Part shown: positions 1 through 5,920 of the stretch, piece after piece
How positions within the stretch are numbered: the first letter of the stretch is position 1
Layout of the letters: each line of letters starts with the position of its first letter
From: Alphaproteobacteria bacterium
Lineage (GTDB): Bacteria > Pseudomonadota > Alphaproteobacteria > Rhizobiales > Xanthobacteraceae
Direction: 5' to 3'
NCBI GenBank assembly: GCA_005884855.1
Contig: VAZS01000386.1
Location: 1-8,895 of the forward strand
Length of the DNA: 8,895 nt
Notes under the pieces: model-generated
Database searches by the model: none
What the model was told of the DNA's origin: nothing
Seen by the model: only the letters and a program-made list of their open reading frames with translations
Program-made: the position numbers and the translations under genes

Positions 1-345
1 CAGGCCACGGAACATGTGAACATAAACGGCAAAGAAGAACATCGACGCGCCGGCGGCGTGCATGTTTCGCAGCAGCCAGCCGTAGTTCACGTCGCGCACA
101 ATGCTTTCGACCGACCTGAAAGCGACATCGGCACTGGGCGTGTAATGCATCGCCAGCACCACGCCGGTCAGGATCTGCAAACCGAGCATCAACGAAAGGA
201 TGGCGCCGAAGGTCCACCAGTAGTTCAGGTTGCGCGGCGTCGGATAGGCCACGAACGAGGAATGCATGAGACCCATGATCGGCAGACGCCGTTCAATCCA
301 TTTCAAGGCTGGATTGGTCGGCTGGTAGTCGGATGGTCCGCTCAT
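1..345 (-). CDS. petB: Cytochrome b of the cytochrome bc1 complex, N-terminal 115 residues (partial, cut by left edge)
   Basis: This is the haem-carrying membrane subunit of ubiquinol:cytochrome c oxidoreductase (complex III), which moves electrons from quinol across the inner membrane. The 115 visible codons start at an ATG at 345 and read in frame to the left edge. The segment [18 protein letters not shown] (about 40-57) is the first membrane helix. The [13 protein letters not shown] and [19 protein letters not shown] stretches are family hallmarks. The two helix-B haem ligands are visible as H96 and H110, 14 residues apart, followed by RGL. An AGGA ribosome site lies 7 nt before the ATG. 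It lies 62 nt downstream of the Rieske gene in the same direction, so the two are almost certainly co-transcribed. In Bradyrhizobium this gene (fbcH) encodes cytochrome b fused to cytochrome c1. Whether that holds here cannot be seen because the C-terminal part is outside the window. Confidence 0.96.
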   Translation of the reverse strand, partial: MSGPSDYQPTNPALKWIERRLPIMGLMHSSFVAYPTPRNLNYWWTFGAILSLMLGLQILTGVVLAMHYTPSADVAFRSVESIVRDVNYGWLLRNMHAAGASMFFFAVYVHMFRGL

Positions 346-385
346 AGTGCGATCCTGAGGAAGGTAAGACGACGCGATGGGCTTA

Positions 386-408
386 AGTCTCGGATCAGGT
401 CCGAGGCT
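386..408 (-). other. Small hairpin in the petA-cytochrome b intergenic gap
   Basis: A 6-bp perfect stem (CTCGGA at 389-394 with TCCGAG at 400-405) closes a 5-nt loop right after the Rieske stop codon. Two more pairs lie beyond a single mismatch. No T-run follows, so it is unlikely to be a full terminator. It may act as an mRNA stability or processing element between the two cistrons. The stem is seen; the role is inferred. Confidence 0.35.
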
Positions 409-938
409 CAGCCAATCTGGATTTTGCTATCGGAGACGAATTGATACGGAGGCACCGCCAGATTGGCCGGCGCTGGTCCCTGGCGGATCCGACCGGAGGA
501 GTCATATTGCGAGCCGTGGCAGGGGCAAAAAAAGCCGTCGTAGTTGCCCTCATGGGCAATCGGGATGCAGCCAAGGTGGGTGCAGATCCCGATCACGACC
601 AGCCACTGATCGTGGCCTTCCTTGACCCGCGCCTGGTCGGGCTGCGGATCGGGAAGGCTGGAGACGTTGACCTTGCGCGCCTCGTCGATCTGCTTCTTGG
701 TGCGGTGGCTGATATAGATCGGCTTGCCGCGCCAGAACACCTTGATGTCCTGGCCTTCGGCGATCGGCGTCAGATCGACATCGATCGGCGCGCCGGCCGC
801 TATGGTCGAGGCATCCGGATTCATTTGCGAAACAAAAGGCCAGAGCGTAGCCACCCCGCCGACCGTGGCGGCTGCTCCCGTTGCGACAAAGAGAAAATCA
901 CGGCGTGTCGGATGTTCCGCCGAAGACGCTGTCGTCAC
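408..938 (-). CDS. petA: Ubiquinol-cytochrome c reductase iron-sulfur (Rieske) subunit
   Basis: This 176-residue protein carries the Rieske [2Fe-2S] cluster of complex III and takes electrons from quinol on the periplasmic side. A twin-arginine motif (TRRDFLF, 11-17) precedes a hydrophobic helix at about 17-36, consistent with Tat-dependent insertion with the helix kept as an anchor. Box I is CTHLGC (119-124) and box II is CPCHGSQYD (138-146). The cluster ligands are C119, H121, C138 and H141, and C124 and C140 form the usual disulfide. [14 protein letters not shown] near the end is the conserved proline loop. Length is normal for bacterial members. The start is GTG (936-938) with a weak AAAGGG ribosome site upstream; no other start fits before the Tat motif. 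It is the first gene of the bc1 operon (fbcF in Bradyrhizobium naming), divergent from trmL. Confidence 0.97.
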   Translation of the reverse strand: MTTASSAEHPTRRDFLFVATGAAATVGGVATLWPFVSQMNPDASTIAAGAPIDVDLTPIAEGQDIKVFWRGKPIYISHRTKKQIDEARKVNVSSLPDPQPDQARVKEGHDQWLVVIGICTHLGCIPIAHEGNYDGFFCPCHGSQYDSSGRIRQGPAPANLAVPPYQFVSDSKIQIG

Positions 939-986
939 GTTTCCAAACCCTTTCTCAGCTGCAGCCGGTGGAACCGTCCCCCGGCA

Positions 987-1009
987 AACGCATATACGAA
1001 CGCATATAC
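987..1009 (-). repeat. Tandem 11-bp direct repeat upstream of petA (AACGCATATAC x2, 12-bp period)
   Basis: AACGCATATAC occurs at 987-997 and again at 999-1009, separated by 1 nt. On the petA strand it reads GTATATGCGTT twice. It lies 49-71 nt before the petA start codon. It is AT-richer than its surroundings, which suggests either a duplicated -10-like element or paired operator half-sites one helical turn apart. The repeat is exact in the sequence; the regulatory role is inferred. Confidence 0.5.
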
Positions 1010-1115
1010 CACCAGGAGAAGGCTGCCGGCACCCGCGACCCGGGGCGGCAGAAAGACCGCTTTTCCCTACCCAATCGGGCGGAACAAGCAGTCCAGAATC
1101 GTTCTATTGGCACCC

Positions 1116-1144
1116 TTGCCGAAAGAGCGCAAGCCCGCTATCGG
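1116..1144 (+). promoter_or_regulatory. Possible sigma-70-type promoter for the trmL-queE-queD-hemF operon
   Basis: TTGCCG (1116-1121), a 17-nt spacer, then TATCGG (1139-1144). The -35 matches consensus at 4 of 6 positions and the -10 only at the first 3. It is correctly oriented and about 85 nt before the trmL ATG. The weak -10 makes this a low-confidence call. Confidence 0.22.
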
Positions 1145-1228
1145 CTGGTCAACGTGCAATGCACTAATTCCCCGCACGGCGAGGATTTATTCGGAGAATT
1201 CATAGGAGACCGGAACGGCCGGCACACG

Positions 1229-1699
1229 ATGCAGATAGCGCTTTTCCAGCCCGATATTCCGCAGAACACCGGGACGATTCTCCGTCTCTGCGCATGCCTC
1301 GACGTGACCGCCCACATCATCGAGCCCGCCGGCTTTCCGGTATCCGACCGGCACTTCCGCCGCGCCGGCATGGATTATCTCGATCATGTGAGCATCATGC
1401 GTCACGACTCCTGGTCAGAATTCGAGCAATGGCGTAGCCGCGCGGGCAATCGGCTGATCCTGTTCACGACCAGAAGTGCAACATCCTATCTTGATTACCG
1501 CTATGGTTCGGCCGACGTCCTGCTGTTCGGGCGAGAATCCGCTGGTGTACCCGAGGAGGTAGCCAGGGTTGCTGACGCGCGGCTGGTCATCCCCATCATG
1601 CCCAACCTTCGCTCGATGAATGTAGCGATGGCGGCGGCAATGGCTTTGGGCGAAGCGTTGCGGCAAATCGGTCCGGCAGTCGAGGAGGCTACGCGGTGA
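1229..1699 (+). CDS. trmL: tRNA (cytidine(34)-2'-O)-methyltransferase TrmL (SPOUT family)
   Basis: TrmL transfers a methyl group from S-adenosylmethionine to the ribose of the wobble base (C34/U34) of tRNA-Leu isoacceptors. The 156-residue protein has the compact SPOUT fold without an added RNA-binding domain, matching the usual length. It starts MQIALFQPDIPQNTG, with NTGTILRLCA at 13-22, HIIEPAGF at 29-36 and RRAGMDY at 44-50. The SAM-binding trefoil knot is shown by LLFGRESAGVP (98-108) and IPIMPNLRSMNVAMAAA (121-137). The ATG at 1229 fits the family's N-terminus exactly. The open frame extends upstream, but those residues are unlike TrmL and overlap petA on the other strand. The nearest AGGAG (1204-1208) is 20 nt away, unusually far. 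Its stop overlaps the queE start by 4 nt (GTGA), so translation of the two is probably coupled. Confidence 0.95.
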   Translation: MQIALFQPDIPQNTGTILRLCACLDVTAHIIEPAGFPVSDRHFRRAGMDYLDHVSIMRHDSWSEFEQWRSRAGNRLILFTTRSATSYLDYRYGSADVLLFGRESAGVPEEVARVADARLVIPIMPNLRSMNVAMAAAMALGEALRQIGPAVEEATR

Positions 1700-2328
1700 G
1701 TTACGCCGTCAAGGAGATCTTTCTCACCTTGCAGGGTGAAGGCGCGCATACCGGACGCGCGGCGGTGTTTTGCCGGTTCTCTGGCTGCAATCTTTGGAGC
1801 GGCCGCGAGCAGGACCGCGCCACCGCGACCTGTCAATTCTGCGATACTGATTTTGTCGGCACGGACGGCACGCTGGGCGGCCGTTATGCTTCTGCGCAAG
1901 CGCTTGCGGATGCCATCGCCGGGCAATGGACAGCGCGGGGCGAGAACCGCTACACGGTATTGACCGGCGGCGAACCGTTGCTGCAGGTCGATACGGCGCT
2001 GGTCGAAGCGCTGCATGCACGCGGCTTCGAGATCGGCGTGGAGACCAATGGCACGATCGTTCCGCCGGACGGGATGGACTGGATTTGCGTCAGCCCGAAA
2101 GCCGGCACCGAACTGGTGATCCGGCGCGGTCATGAGCTCAAGCTGATTTATCCGCAAGCCGACGCCAAGCCCGAGGCCTTTGTCGGCCTTGCGTTCGAAC
2201 GCTTTTCGCTTCAGCCGATGGATGGACCGGACGTCGTCGAGAATACCGCGCGCGCGATTGACTATTGTCTGCGTCATCCGCAATGGCGGCTGAGCCTGCA
2301 GACGCACAAGACCGTTGGCATTAGATAG
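1696..2328 (+). CDS. queE: 7-carboxy-7-deazaguanine synthase QueE (radical SAM)
   Basis: QueE is the radical-SAM enzyme that converts 6-carboxy-5,6,7,8-tetrahydropterin to 7-carboxy-7-deazaguanine in the queuosine/preQ0 pathway. The 210-residue protein shows EIFLTLQGEG (7-16), the FCRFSGCNLW core (25-34) and a TGGEPLLQ SAM-binding loop (90-97). The VETNGT segment is at 115-120 and the C-terminal signature QTHKTVGIR at 202-210. The cluster cysteines are C31, C46 and C49, a C-X14-C-X2-C spacing instead of the canonical C-X3-C-X2-C. This expanded loop is known from the Burkholderia-type QueE subfamily. The GTG start (1696-1698) overlaps the trmL stop and has a strong GAGGAGG site at 1682-1688, so the start is well supported. 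The queD-like gene follows after 17 nt, consistent with one operon. Confidence 0.96.
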   Translation: MSYAVKEIFLTLQGEGAHTGRAAVFCRFSGCNLWSGREQDRATATCQFCDTDFVGTDGTLGGRYASAQALADAIAGQWTARGENRYTVLTGGEPLLQVDTALVEALHARGFEIGVETNGTIVPPDGMDWICVSPKAGTELVIRRGHELKLIYPQADAKPEAFVGLAFERFSLQPMDGPDVVENTARAIDYCLRHPQWRLSLQTHKTVGIR

Positions 2329-2345
2329 AAGCAGGATTGGGTTAG

Positions 2346-2711
2346 ATGTGGGAATTGACAAAATCGTTCCGGTTCGAGGCAGCCCACGCGCTGTCGGGAA
2401 CGACGCTTGGTGCGGCTACCGAAGAGATTCACGGCCACTCTTTCCGTGCCGAAGTCACATTGCGTGGCACGCCCGATCCTGCGACCGGAATGGTGCTGGA
2501 TCTCGGGTTGTTGCAGCAGAGCATCGCGGAGGTACAAAAAAAGCTGGACCACAAGCTGCTCAATAATGTCGAGGCGCTTGGGCTGCCCACGCTTGAAAAC
2601 CTTTCGCGTTTCGTCTGGGAGCGGCTCCAGCACGCCGGCCCGATTACGCGAGTGAGCATTCACCGCGACAGTTGCAGCGAAAGCTGCACCTATTACGGAC
2701 CGCGGGGCTAG
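2346..2711 (+). CDS. queD: QueD/PTPS-family 6-carboxytetrahydropterin synthase homologue with a variant active-site motif
   Basis: This is a COG0720 (6-pyruvoyl-tetrahydropterin synthase/QueD) protein of 121 residues, a normal family length. The zinc ligands are H14 (FEAAHAL) and H29 and H31 (HGHSF). The catalytic-dyad region LDHKLLN is at 67-73, and [11 protein letters not shown] follows at 81-91. Position alone would make it QueD, turning dihydroneopterin triphosphate into 6-carboxytetrahydropterin, the substrate of QueE encoded just upstream. However, the Cys of the C-X3-HGH motif is absent: residue 25 is Thr, and the stretch reads TEEIHGH (25-31). E26 is therefore placed as E-X2-HGH, which is the PTPS-III signature linked to folate synthesis. 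The pterin-anchoring Glu near the C-terminus also appears as Asp (D108 in HRDSC). Family membership is very secure; the exact reaction is not. The ATG follows the queE stop by 17 nt with a modest GCAGGA site. Confidence 0.9.
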   Translation: MWELTKSFRFEAAHALSGTTLGAATEEIHGHSFRAEVTLRGTPDPATGMVLDLGLLQQSIAEVQKKLDHKLLNNVEALGLPTLENLSRFVWERLQHAGPITRVSIHRDSCSESCTYYGPRG

Positions 2712-2754
2712 GCGTTTGTTTCAACAAGACGCGTCAACCAGGGTAGCCACGCCA

Positions 2755-3642
2755 ATGGACATGGCCGTGATCGAAGATCGCAAGGCCCGCGCGCGGGGCT
2801 GGTTCGAGCGCCTGCGCGATGACATTTGCACAGCCTTCGAGGAACTCGAAGCCAATGCACCGTCATCGCTCTATCAGGGCGGCGCCGGAAGGTTCGTGCG
2901 CACCGCCTGGGACCGCACCGATCATACCGGCCAACCCGGCGGCGGCGGCGTGATGTCGGTGATGCGCGGACGGCTGTTTGAGAAGGTCGGCGTGCATTGC
3001 TCGACCGTCCATGGGGAATTCGCGCCGGAATTCCGCGCGCAGATTCCAGGCGCAGCCGAAGATCCCGCGTTCTGGGCGTCGGGCATTTCGCTGATCGCGC
3101 ATATGCGCAACCCGAATGTGCCAGCCGTGCACATGAACACCCGCTTCGTCGTCACCACCAAAGCATGGTTCGGCGGCGGCGCGGACCTGACGCCGGTGCT
3201 GGACCGGCGGCGGACCCAGGATGATCCCGACACGGTTGCCTTTCATGCGGCGATGCAGGCCGCCTGCGACGCGCACGCGGAAATCGCGAGCTACCCAAAA
3301 TACAAGAGATGGTGCGACGAATACTTTTATCTTCCACATCGCAAGGAGCCGCGCGGCATCGGCGGAATCTTCTACGACTGGCACGATTCCGGCGACTGGG
3401 ATGCCGACCTCGCCTTTACCCAGGATGTCGGCCGCGCCTTTCTGAAAATCTATCCCGAACTCGTCAGGCGCAATTTCGACGCGCCGTGGAGCGCGGCCGA
3501 CCGTGAAGAACAGCTGATCCGGCGCGGACGCTACGTTGAATTCAATCTGCTCTACGACCGAGGCACCATCTTCGGCCTGAAGACGGGCGGCAACGTAGAG
3601 TCGATCCTGTCGTCGATGCCGCCGGAAGTGAAGTGGCCGTGA
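2755..3642 (+). CDS. hemF: Oxygen-dependent coproporphyrinogen III oxidase HemF
   Basis: HemF oxidatively decarboxylates coproporphyrinogen III to protoporphyrinogen IX with O2, a late step of haem and chlorophyll synthesis in the cytosol. From the ATG at 2755 the protein has 295 residues, typical of the family. Conserved blocks appear in order: [65 protein letters not shown] and [18 protein letters not shown], ending with [14 protein letters not shown]. These include the His and Arg residues of the substrate pocket. The start is uncertain: a TTG at 2716, 4 nt after the previous stop, would add 13 residues ([13 protein letters not shown]). I prefer ATG 2755 because it has an AGGG 11 nt upstream and gives a family-like N-terminus; ATG 2761 is also possible. 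It has no promoter-sized gap and probably relies on the upstream operon promoter. Confidence 0.95.
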   Translation: MDMAVIEDRKARARGWFERLRDDICTAFEELEANAPSSLYQGGAGRFVRTAWDRTDHTGQPGGGGVMSVMRGRLFEKVGVHCSTVHGEFAPEFRAQIPGAAEDPAFWASGISLIAHMRNPNVPAVHMNTRFVVTTKAWFGGGADLTPVLDRRRTQDDPDTVAFHAAMQAACDAHAEIASYPKYKRWCDEYFYLPHRKEPRGIGGIFYDWHDSGDWDADLAFTQDVGRAFLKIYPELVRRNFDAPWSAADREEQLIRRGRYVEFNLLYDRGTIFGLKTGGNVESILSSMPPEVKWP

Positions 3643-3646
3643 GACC

Positions 3647-4378
3647 GTGAAGACAATGACTCAGTTACCTGCCGCAATGCTGATCGATATGGACGATACC
3701 ATTTTGTCCGCCTATGGCCGCCCCGATATCGCCTGGAACAGCGTGGCGGCAGAGTTTGCCGGCGAACTTGCGCCGTTATCGCCGCAACAGGTGGCCACCG
3801 CCATTGTGGAGTACGCGCGCCAGTTCTGGGCGGTTGCCCAACCGGAGTGGCGGCTAAAACTAGCCCAGGCACGGCATGAGGTCGTCAGGGGCGGATTTTC
3901 CGCACTCGCTGCCGCTGGCCAGACCGCCCTCTCAATGCAGATTGCGGCACGGATCGCGGATCGCTACACGGCGTATCGGGACGAACAGATGTTCGTCTTT
4001 CCGGGCGCGCATGATGCAATCGATGAGCTGAAAGCGCAGGGCGTGAAACTGGCGCTGGTGACCAACGGCGCAGCCGGACTCCAGCGTGCCAAGGTCGAAC
4101 GTTTTGCGCTGACACACCGGTTCGATCATATCCAGATCGAGGGCGAGCATGGTTTCGGCAAACCGGACGAGCGCGCCTACCAGCACGCGATGCAGGCGCT
4201 GGGCGTAACAGCGCCCGAGACCTGGATGATCGGTGACAATTTGGAGTGGGAAGTCGAGGTGCCGCAGCGCCTCGGCATCTACGCGATCTGGATGGACGCT
4301 CACGGCGAAGGCCTGCCGCCGGGCTCCCCCGTCAAGCCTGATCGCATCATCCGCTCGCTTTCCGAGCTGCTGCCCTAG
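3647..4378 (+). CDS. HAD-superfamily hydrolase (subclass IA-like), substrate unknown
   Basis: This 243-residue protein is a haloacid-dehalogenase-type phosphohydrolase. Motif I is IDMDDTIL (13-20) with the nucleophile D14 and acid/base D16. A helical cap covers about 25-115, placed after motif I as in subclass IA. Motif II is LALVTNG (135-141, T139), motif III lysine is K172 in GFGKPDERAY, and motif IV is MIGDNLEWEV (194-203) with D197. All catalytic positions are intact, so it should be an active phosphatase, probably on a small phosphorylated metabolite; the family does not reveal which. It begins with GTG (3647) 4 nt after the hemF stop, or ATG at 3656, three codons in. Its placement last in the trmL-queE-queD-hemF run suggests co-transcription. 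A role on a pterin, haem-pathway or nucleotide intermediate is speculation. Confidence 0.9.
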   Translation: MKTMTQLPAAMLIDMDDTILSAYGRPDIAWNSVAAEFAGELAPLSPQQVATAIVEYARQFWAVAQPEWRLKLAQARHEVVRGGFSALAAAGQTALSMQIAARIADRYTAYRDEQMFVFPGAHDAIDELKAQGVKLALVTNGAAGLQRAKVERFALTHRFDHIQIEGEHGFGKPDERAYQHAMQALGVTAPETWMIGDNLEWEVEVPQRLGIYAIWMDAHGEGLPPGSPVKPDRIIRSLSELLP

Positions 4379-4396
4379 CGGATGGTAGCTGTTGCG

Positions 4397-4423
4397 CCCG
4401 CAATCACAGCCTGTGATCGCGGG
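4397..4423. terminator. Hairpin between converging HAD and cca genes, possible bidirectional terminator
   Basis: CCCGC-A-ATCACA (4397-4408) pairs with TGTGAT-C-GCGGG (4412-4423) around a GCC loop. This gives an 11-pair stem with one A/C mismatch. It sits 18 nt after the HAD stop and covers the stop codon of cca on the other strand. The symmetric form suits transcription arriving from both sides. No T-run follows on either strand, so it is not a classical intrinsic terminator and may instead stabilise the 3' ends. Confidence 0.5.
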
Positions 4424-5660
4424 TGAGACGGCTTACGGATTGTTCGGCAATGGTTTTTAACGCCGCCTCATCCAGCGGAAAATTCGCGGCGAGCCAGGCG
4501 TCTTCCGCCAGCGCCAGTACTTGTCCCAGTGCCGGACCTTCGCCAATTCCGCGTGCAATGAAATCCGCCGCCTTGAGCGGAAAAACCGGCGCGCGCCAGC
4601 GCTCCGGCAATGTGGCGAGCTGCCGCCAATCGCTGGAATTGACATCGTCTCTCGAGCGCGCCCATGCCAGCATCAGACGGTCGCGATAGCGATCCTCGCC
4701 CAGCCGATAGAGCCGCCGCCGTGCGGTGTCCTCATCCATCCCGGCCAGGCGCCACCAGCGATGGCCCATGGAGTCCAACGACTTGCTTTCGGCGTTGCTA
4801 AGCCGCAGCCGCGTCGCGACTCGCTTGGCATCCTCCGTGACCGCGACCGCCAGCGCCCCAAGCCGGCGAACCGGGTCTGGCTTCAATCCCAACAAGCGCT
4901 CCGCTGAAATCATCCTGGCAAGCGGCCCGAGATAGACGACGCCTCCGAAAATTGGCAGCAGCAACCCGGCATCGGCCATCGCTGTAATCGCTCCGGCGGC
5001 CCCTTCCGCGACCATCAGCTTGAGGATTTCCATGCGCACCCGTTCGGCGGAAAGTACTGCAAGACCCGCGCGCGCGCGGACGCAGGCAAGATAGCCCGCG
5101 CGATCGATGTCGCCCGCGCCGAAGGCCGCGTGAATGCGGAAAAACCGCAGGATGCGCAAATAGTCCTCGGCGATCCGCTGATCCGCGTCGCCTATGAAGC
5201 GCACGCGTTTGGCTGCAATGTCCTCAAGTCCGCCAACATGGTCGTGCACGACGCCGGCGGCGTCGACCGACATGCCGTTGATGGTAAAGTCGCGCCGCTT
5301 CGCATCGATAACCCAGTCGCGCCCGAACGCGACTTTGGCCTTGCGGCCGAAGGTTTCGGTATCCTCGCGCAGCGTGGTGATCTCAAATGGCTGCGCATCG
5401 ACGACCAGCGTCACCGTGCCGTGATCGATGCCGGTCGGCACGCTCTTGATGCCCGCCGCCTTGGCGCGGCGGATCACCTCGCTCGGCAAGGCCGTGGTCG
5501 CGATGTCGAGCTCGCCGATTGGAAGCTTCAGAAGCGCATTGCGGACGGCGCCGCCGACCACCCGCGCTTCCTCCCCATCGCCGTTCAACACTCCAAGCAC
5601 GCGGGCGGTTGGACCGGATCTGAGCCAGGGCGCGTCCTCGAGCACGCGCGCATCGCTCAT
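4404..5660 (-). CDS. cca: CCA-adding tRNA nucleotidyltransferase (class II poly(A) polymerase/CCA family)
   Basis: This enzyme builds or repairs the 3'-CCA end of tRNAs from CTP and ATP without a template. The 418-residue protein has the class II nucleotidyltransferase head: VVGGAVRNALL (34-44), then the metal-binding carboxylates in GELDIATTALP (49-59). RRDFTINGM at 122-130 and EDYLRILRFFRIHAAF at 165-180 are the motifs of the nucleotide-binding neck. The first metal ligand is Glu (E50) rather than the usual Asp of the DxD pair; D52 is retained. The C-terminal body is poorly conserved, as is normal. Poly(A) polymerase is a related possibility, but length and the lack of a separate cca gene here favour CCA addition. 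The ATG overlaps the DUF6111 stop by 4 nt, with GGAG 7 nt upstream. It is the last gene of a four-gene operon. Confidence 0.94.
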   Translation of the reverse strand: MSDARVLEDAPWLRSGPTARVLGVLNGDGEEARVVGGAVRNALLKLPIGELDIATTALPSEVIRRAKAAGIKSVPTGIDHGTVTLVVDAQPFEITTLREDTETFGRKAKVAFGRDWVIDAKRRDFTINGMSVDAAGVVHDHVGGLEDIAAKRVRFIGDADQRIAEDYLRILRFFRIHAAFGAGDIDRAGYLACVRARAGLAVLSAERVRMEILKLMVAEGAAGAITAMADAGLLLPIFGGVVYLGPLARMISAERLLGLKPDPVRRLGALAVAVTEDAKRVATRLRLSNAESKSLDSMGHRWWRLAGMDEDTARRRLYRLGEDRYRDRLMLAWARSRDDVNSSDWRQLATLPERWRAPVFPLKAADFIARGIGEGPALGQVLALAEDAWLAANFPLDEAALKTIAEQSVSRLTRDHRL

Positions 5661-5920
5661 TTTTCAACTCCGGGAACGAATTTGCCGTTCTCGATGTGGG
5701 CGGGGATGTAAGTCGAATTCGGCGACGCGCCGGAAAAGTGCGCCAGCAGAACGAAACTGACGATCACCAGCAGCAGTGAACCGATCACCAGTTTGGCGAT
5801 CACGTGCACGGGCCATGACGATTGCACCAGCACTCCGGAGCGGTTTGCGAACAAGAATAGCGCATACACCCCGAACGGGATCAAAAAGATCAGGAACTCG
5901 GTAAAGGCCGGACGGATCAT
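5657..5920 (-). CDS. DUF6111 family small membrane protein
   Basis: An 87-residue protein with two predicted membrane helices, at about 8-25 and 41-61. A short linker with basic and tryptophan residues separates them, and the polar tail ends NGKFVPGVEK. It resembles the DUF6111 proteins of Hyphomicrobiales, for which no function is known. I chose ATG 5920 because it overlaps the Nudix stop as ATGA and gives the MIRPAFTE start expected of the family. A TTG at 5929 would add three residues and make a 13-nt overlap. Both of its neighbours are joined to it by 4-nt overlaps, so it is translated as part of the DUF1285-Nudix-DUF6111-cca unit. The recognition rests on remembered family appearance, so the name is less certain than the gene itself. 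Confidence 0.82.
   Translation of the reverse strand: MIRPAFTEFLIFLIPFGVYALFLFANRSGVLVQSSWPVHVIAKLVIGSLLLVIVSFVLLAHFSGASPNSTYIPAHIENGKFVPGVEK

Larger units (their letters stand above)
939..1228. promoter_or_regulatory. Divergent intergenic region between petA and trmL
   Basis: This 290-nt gap must hold the promoters of the bc1 operon (leftward) and the trmL operon (rightward). Visible elements are an 11-bp direct repeat at 987-1009, a weak sigma-70-like pair for trmL at 1116-1144, and a short palindrome GTGCA-A-TGCAC at 1154-1164. No RNA gene or small ORF with a convincing ribosome site was recognised. An open frame runs rightward through it into trmL but matches nothing before the TrmL start. 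Confidence 0.6.

Noticed and set aside
1107..1120. Sigma-54-like sequence TTGGCACCCTTGCC upstream of trmL
   Set aside because: The GG and GC elements are only 7 nt apart; a functional -24/-12 promoter needs 10 nt between them.
441..1205. Long plus-strand open frame opposite petA
   Set aside because: It is antisense to the clear Rieske gene, shows no family motif, and has the Arg/Ala-rich composition typical of GC-rich shadow frames.
881..1228. Upstream extension of trmL by 116 codons
   Set aside because: The added residues overlap petA and its promoter region and do not resemble TrmL, whose normal N-terminus begins at ATG 1229.
1501..2361. 286-codon minus-strand open frame opposite trmL and queE
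   Set aside because: It covers two well-supported genes on the other strand and has no recognisable domain.
2716..2754. TTG start for hemF giving 13 extra residues
   Set aside because: A TTG start is less likely and the extra residues are not conserved-looking; kept as an alternative in the hemF entry.
4397..4423. Classical intrinsic terminator
   Set aside because: The stem is strong but no T-run follows on either strand, so it is reported only as a possible bidirectional terminator.
5130..5711. 193-codon plus-strand open frame opposite cca
   Set aside because: It is antisense to the CCA enzyme with no motif or ribosome site.
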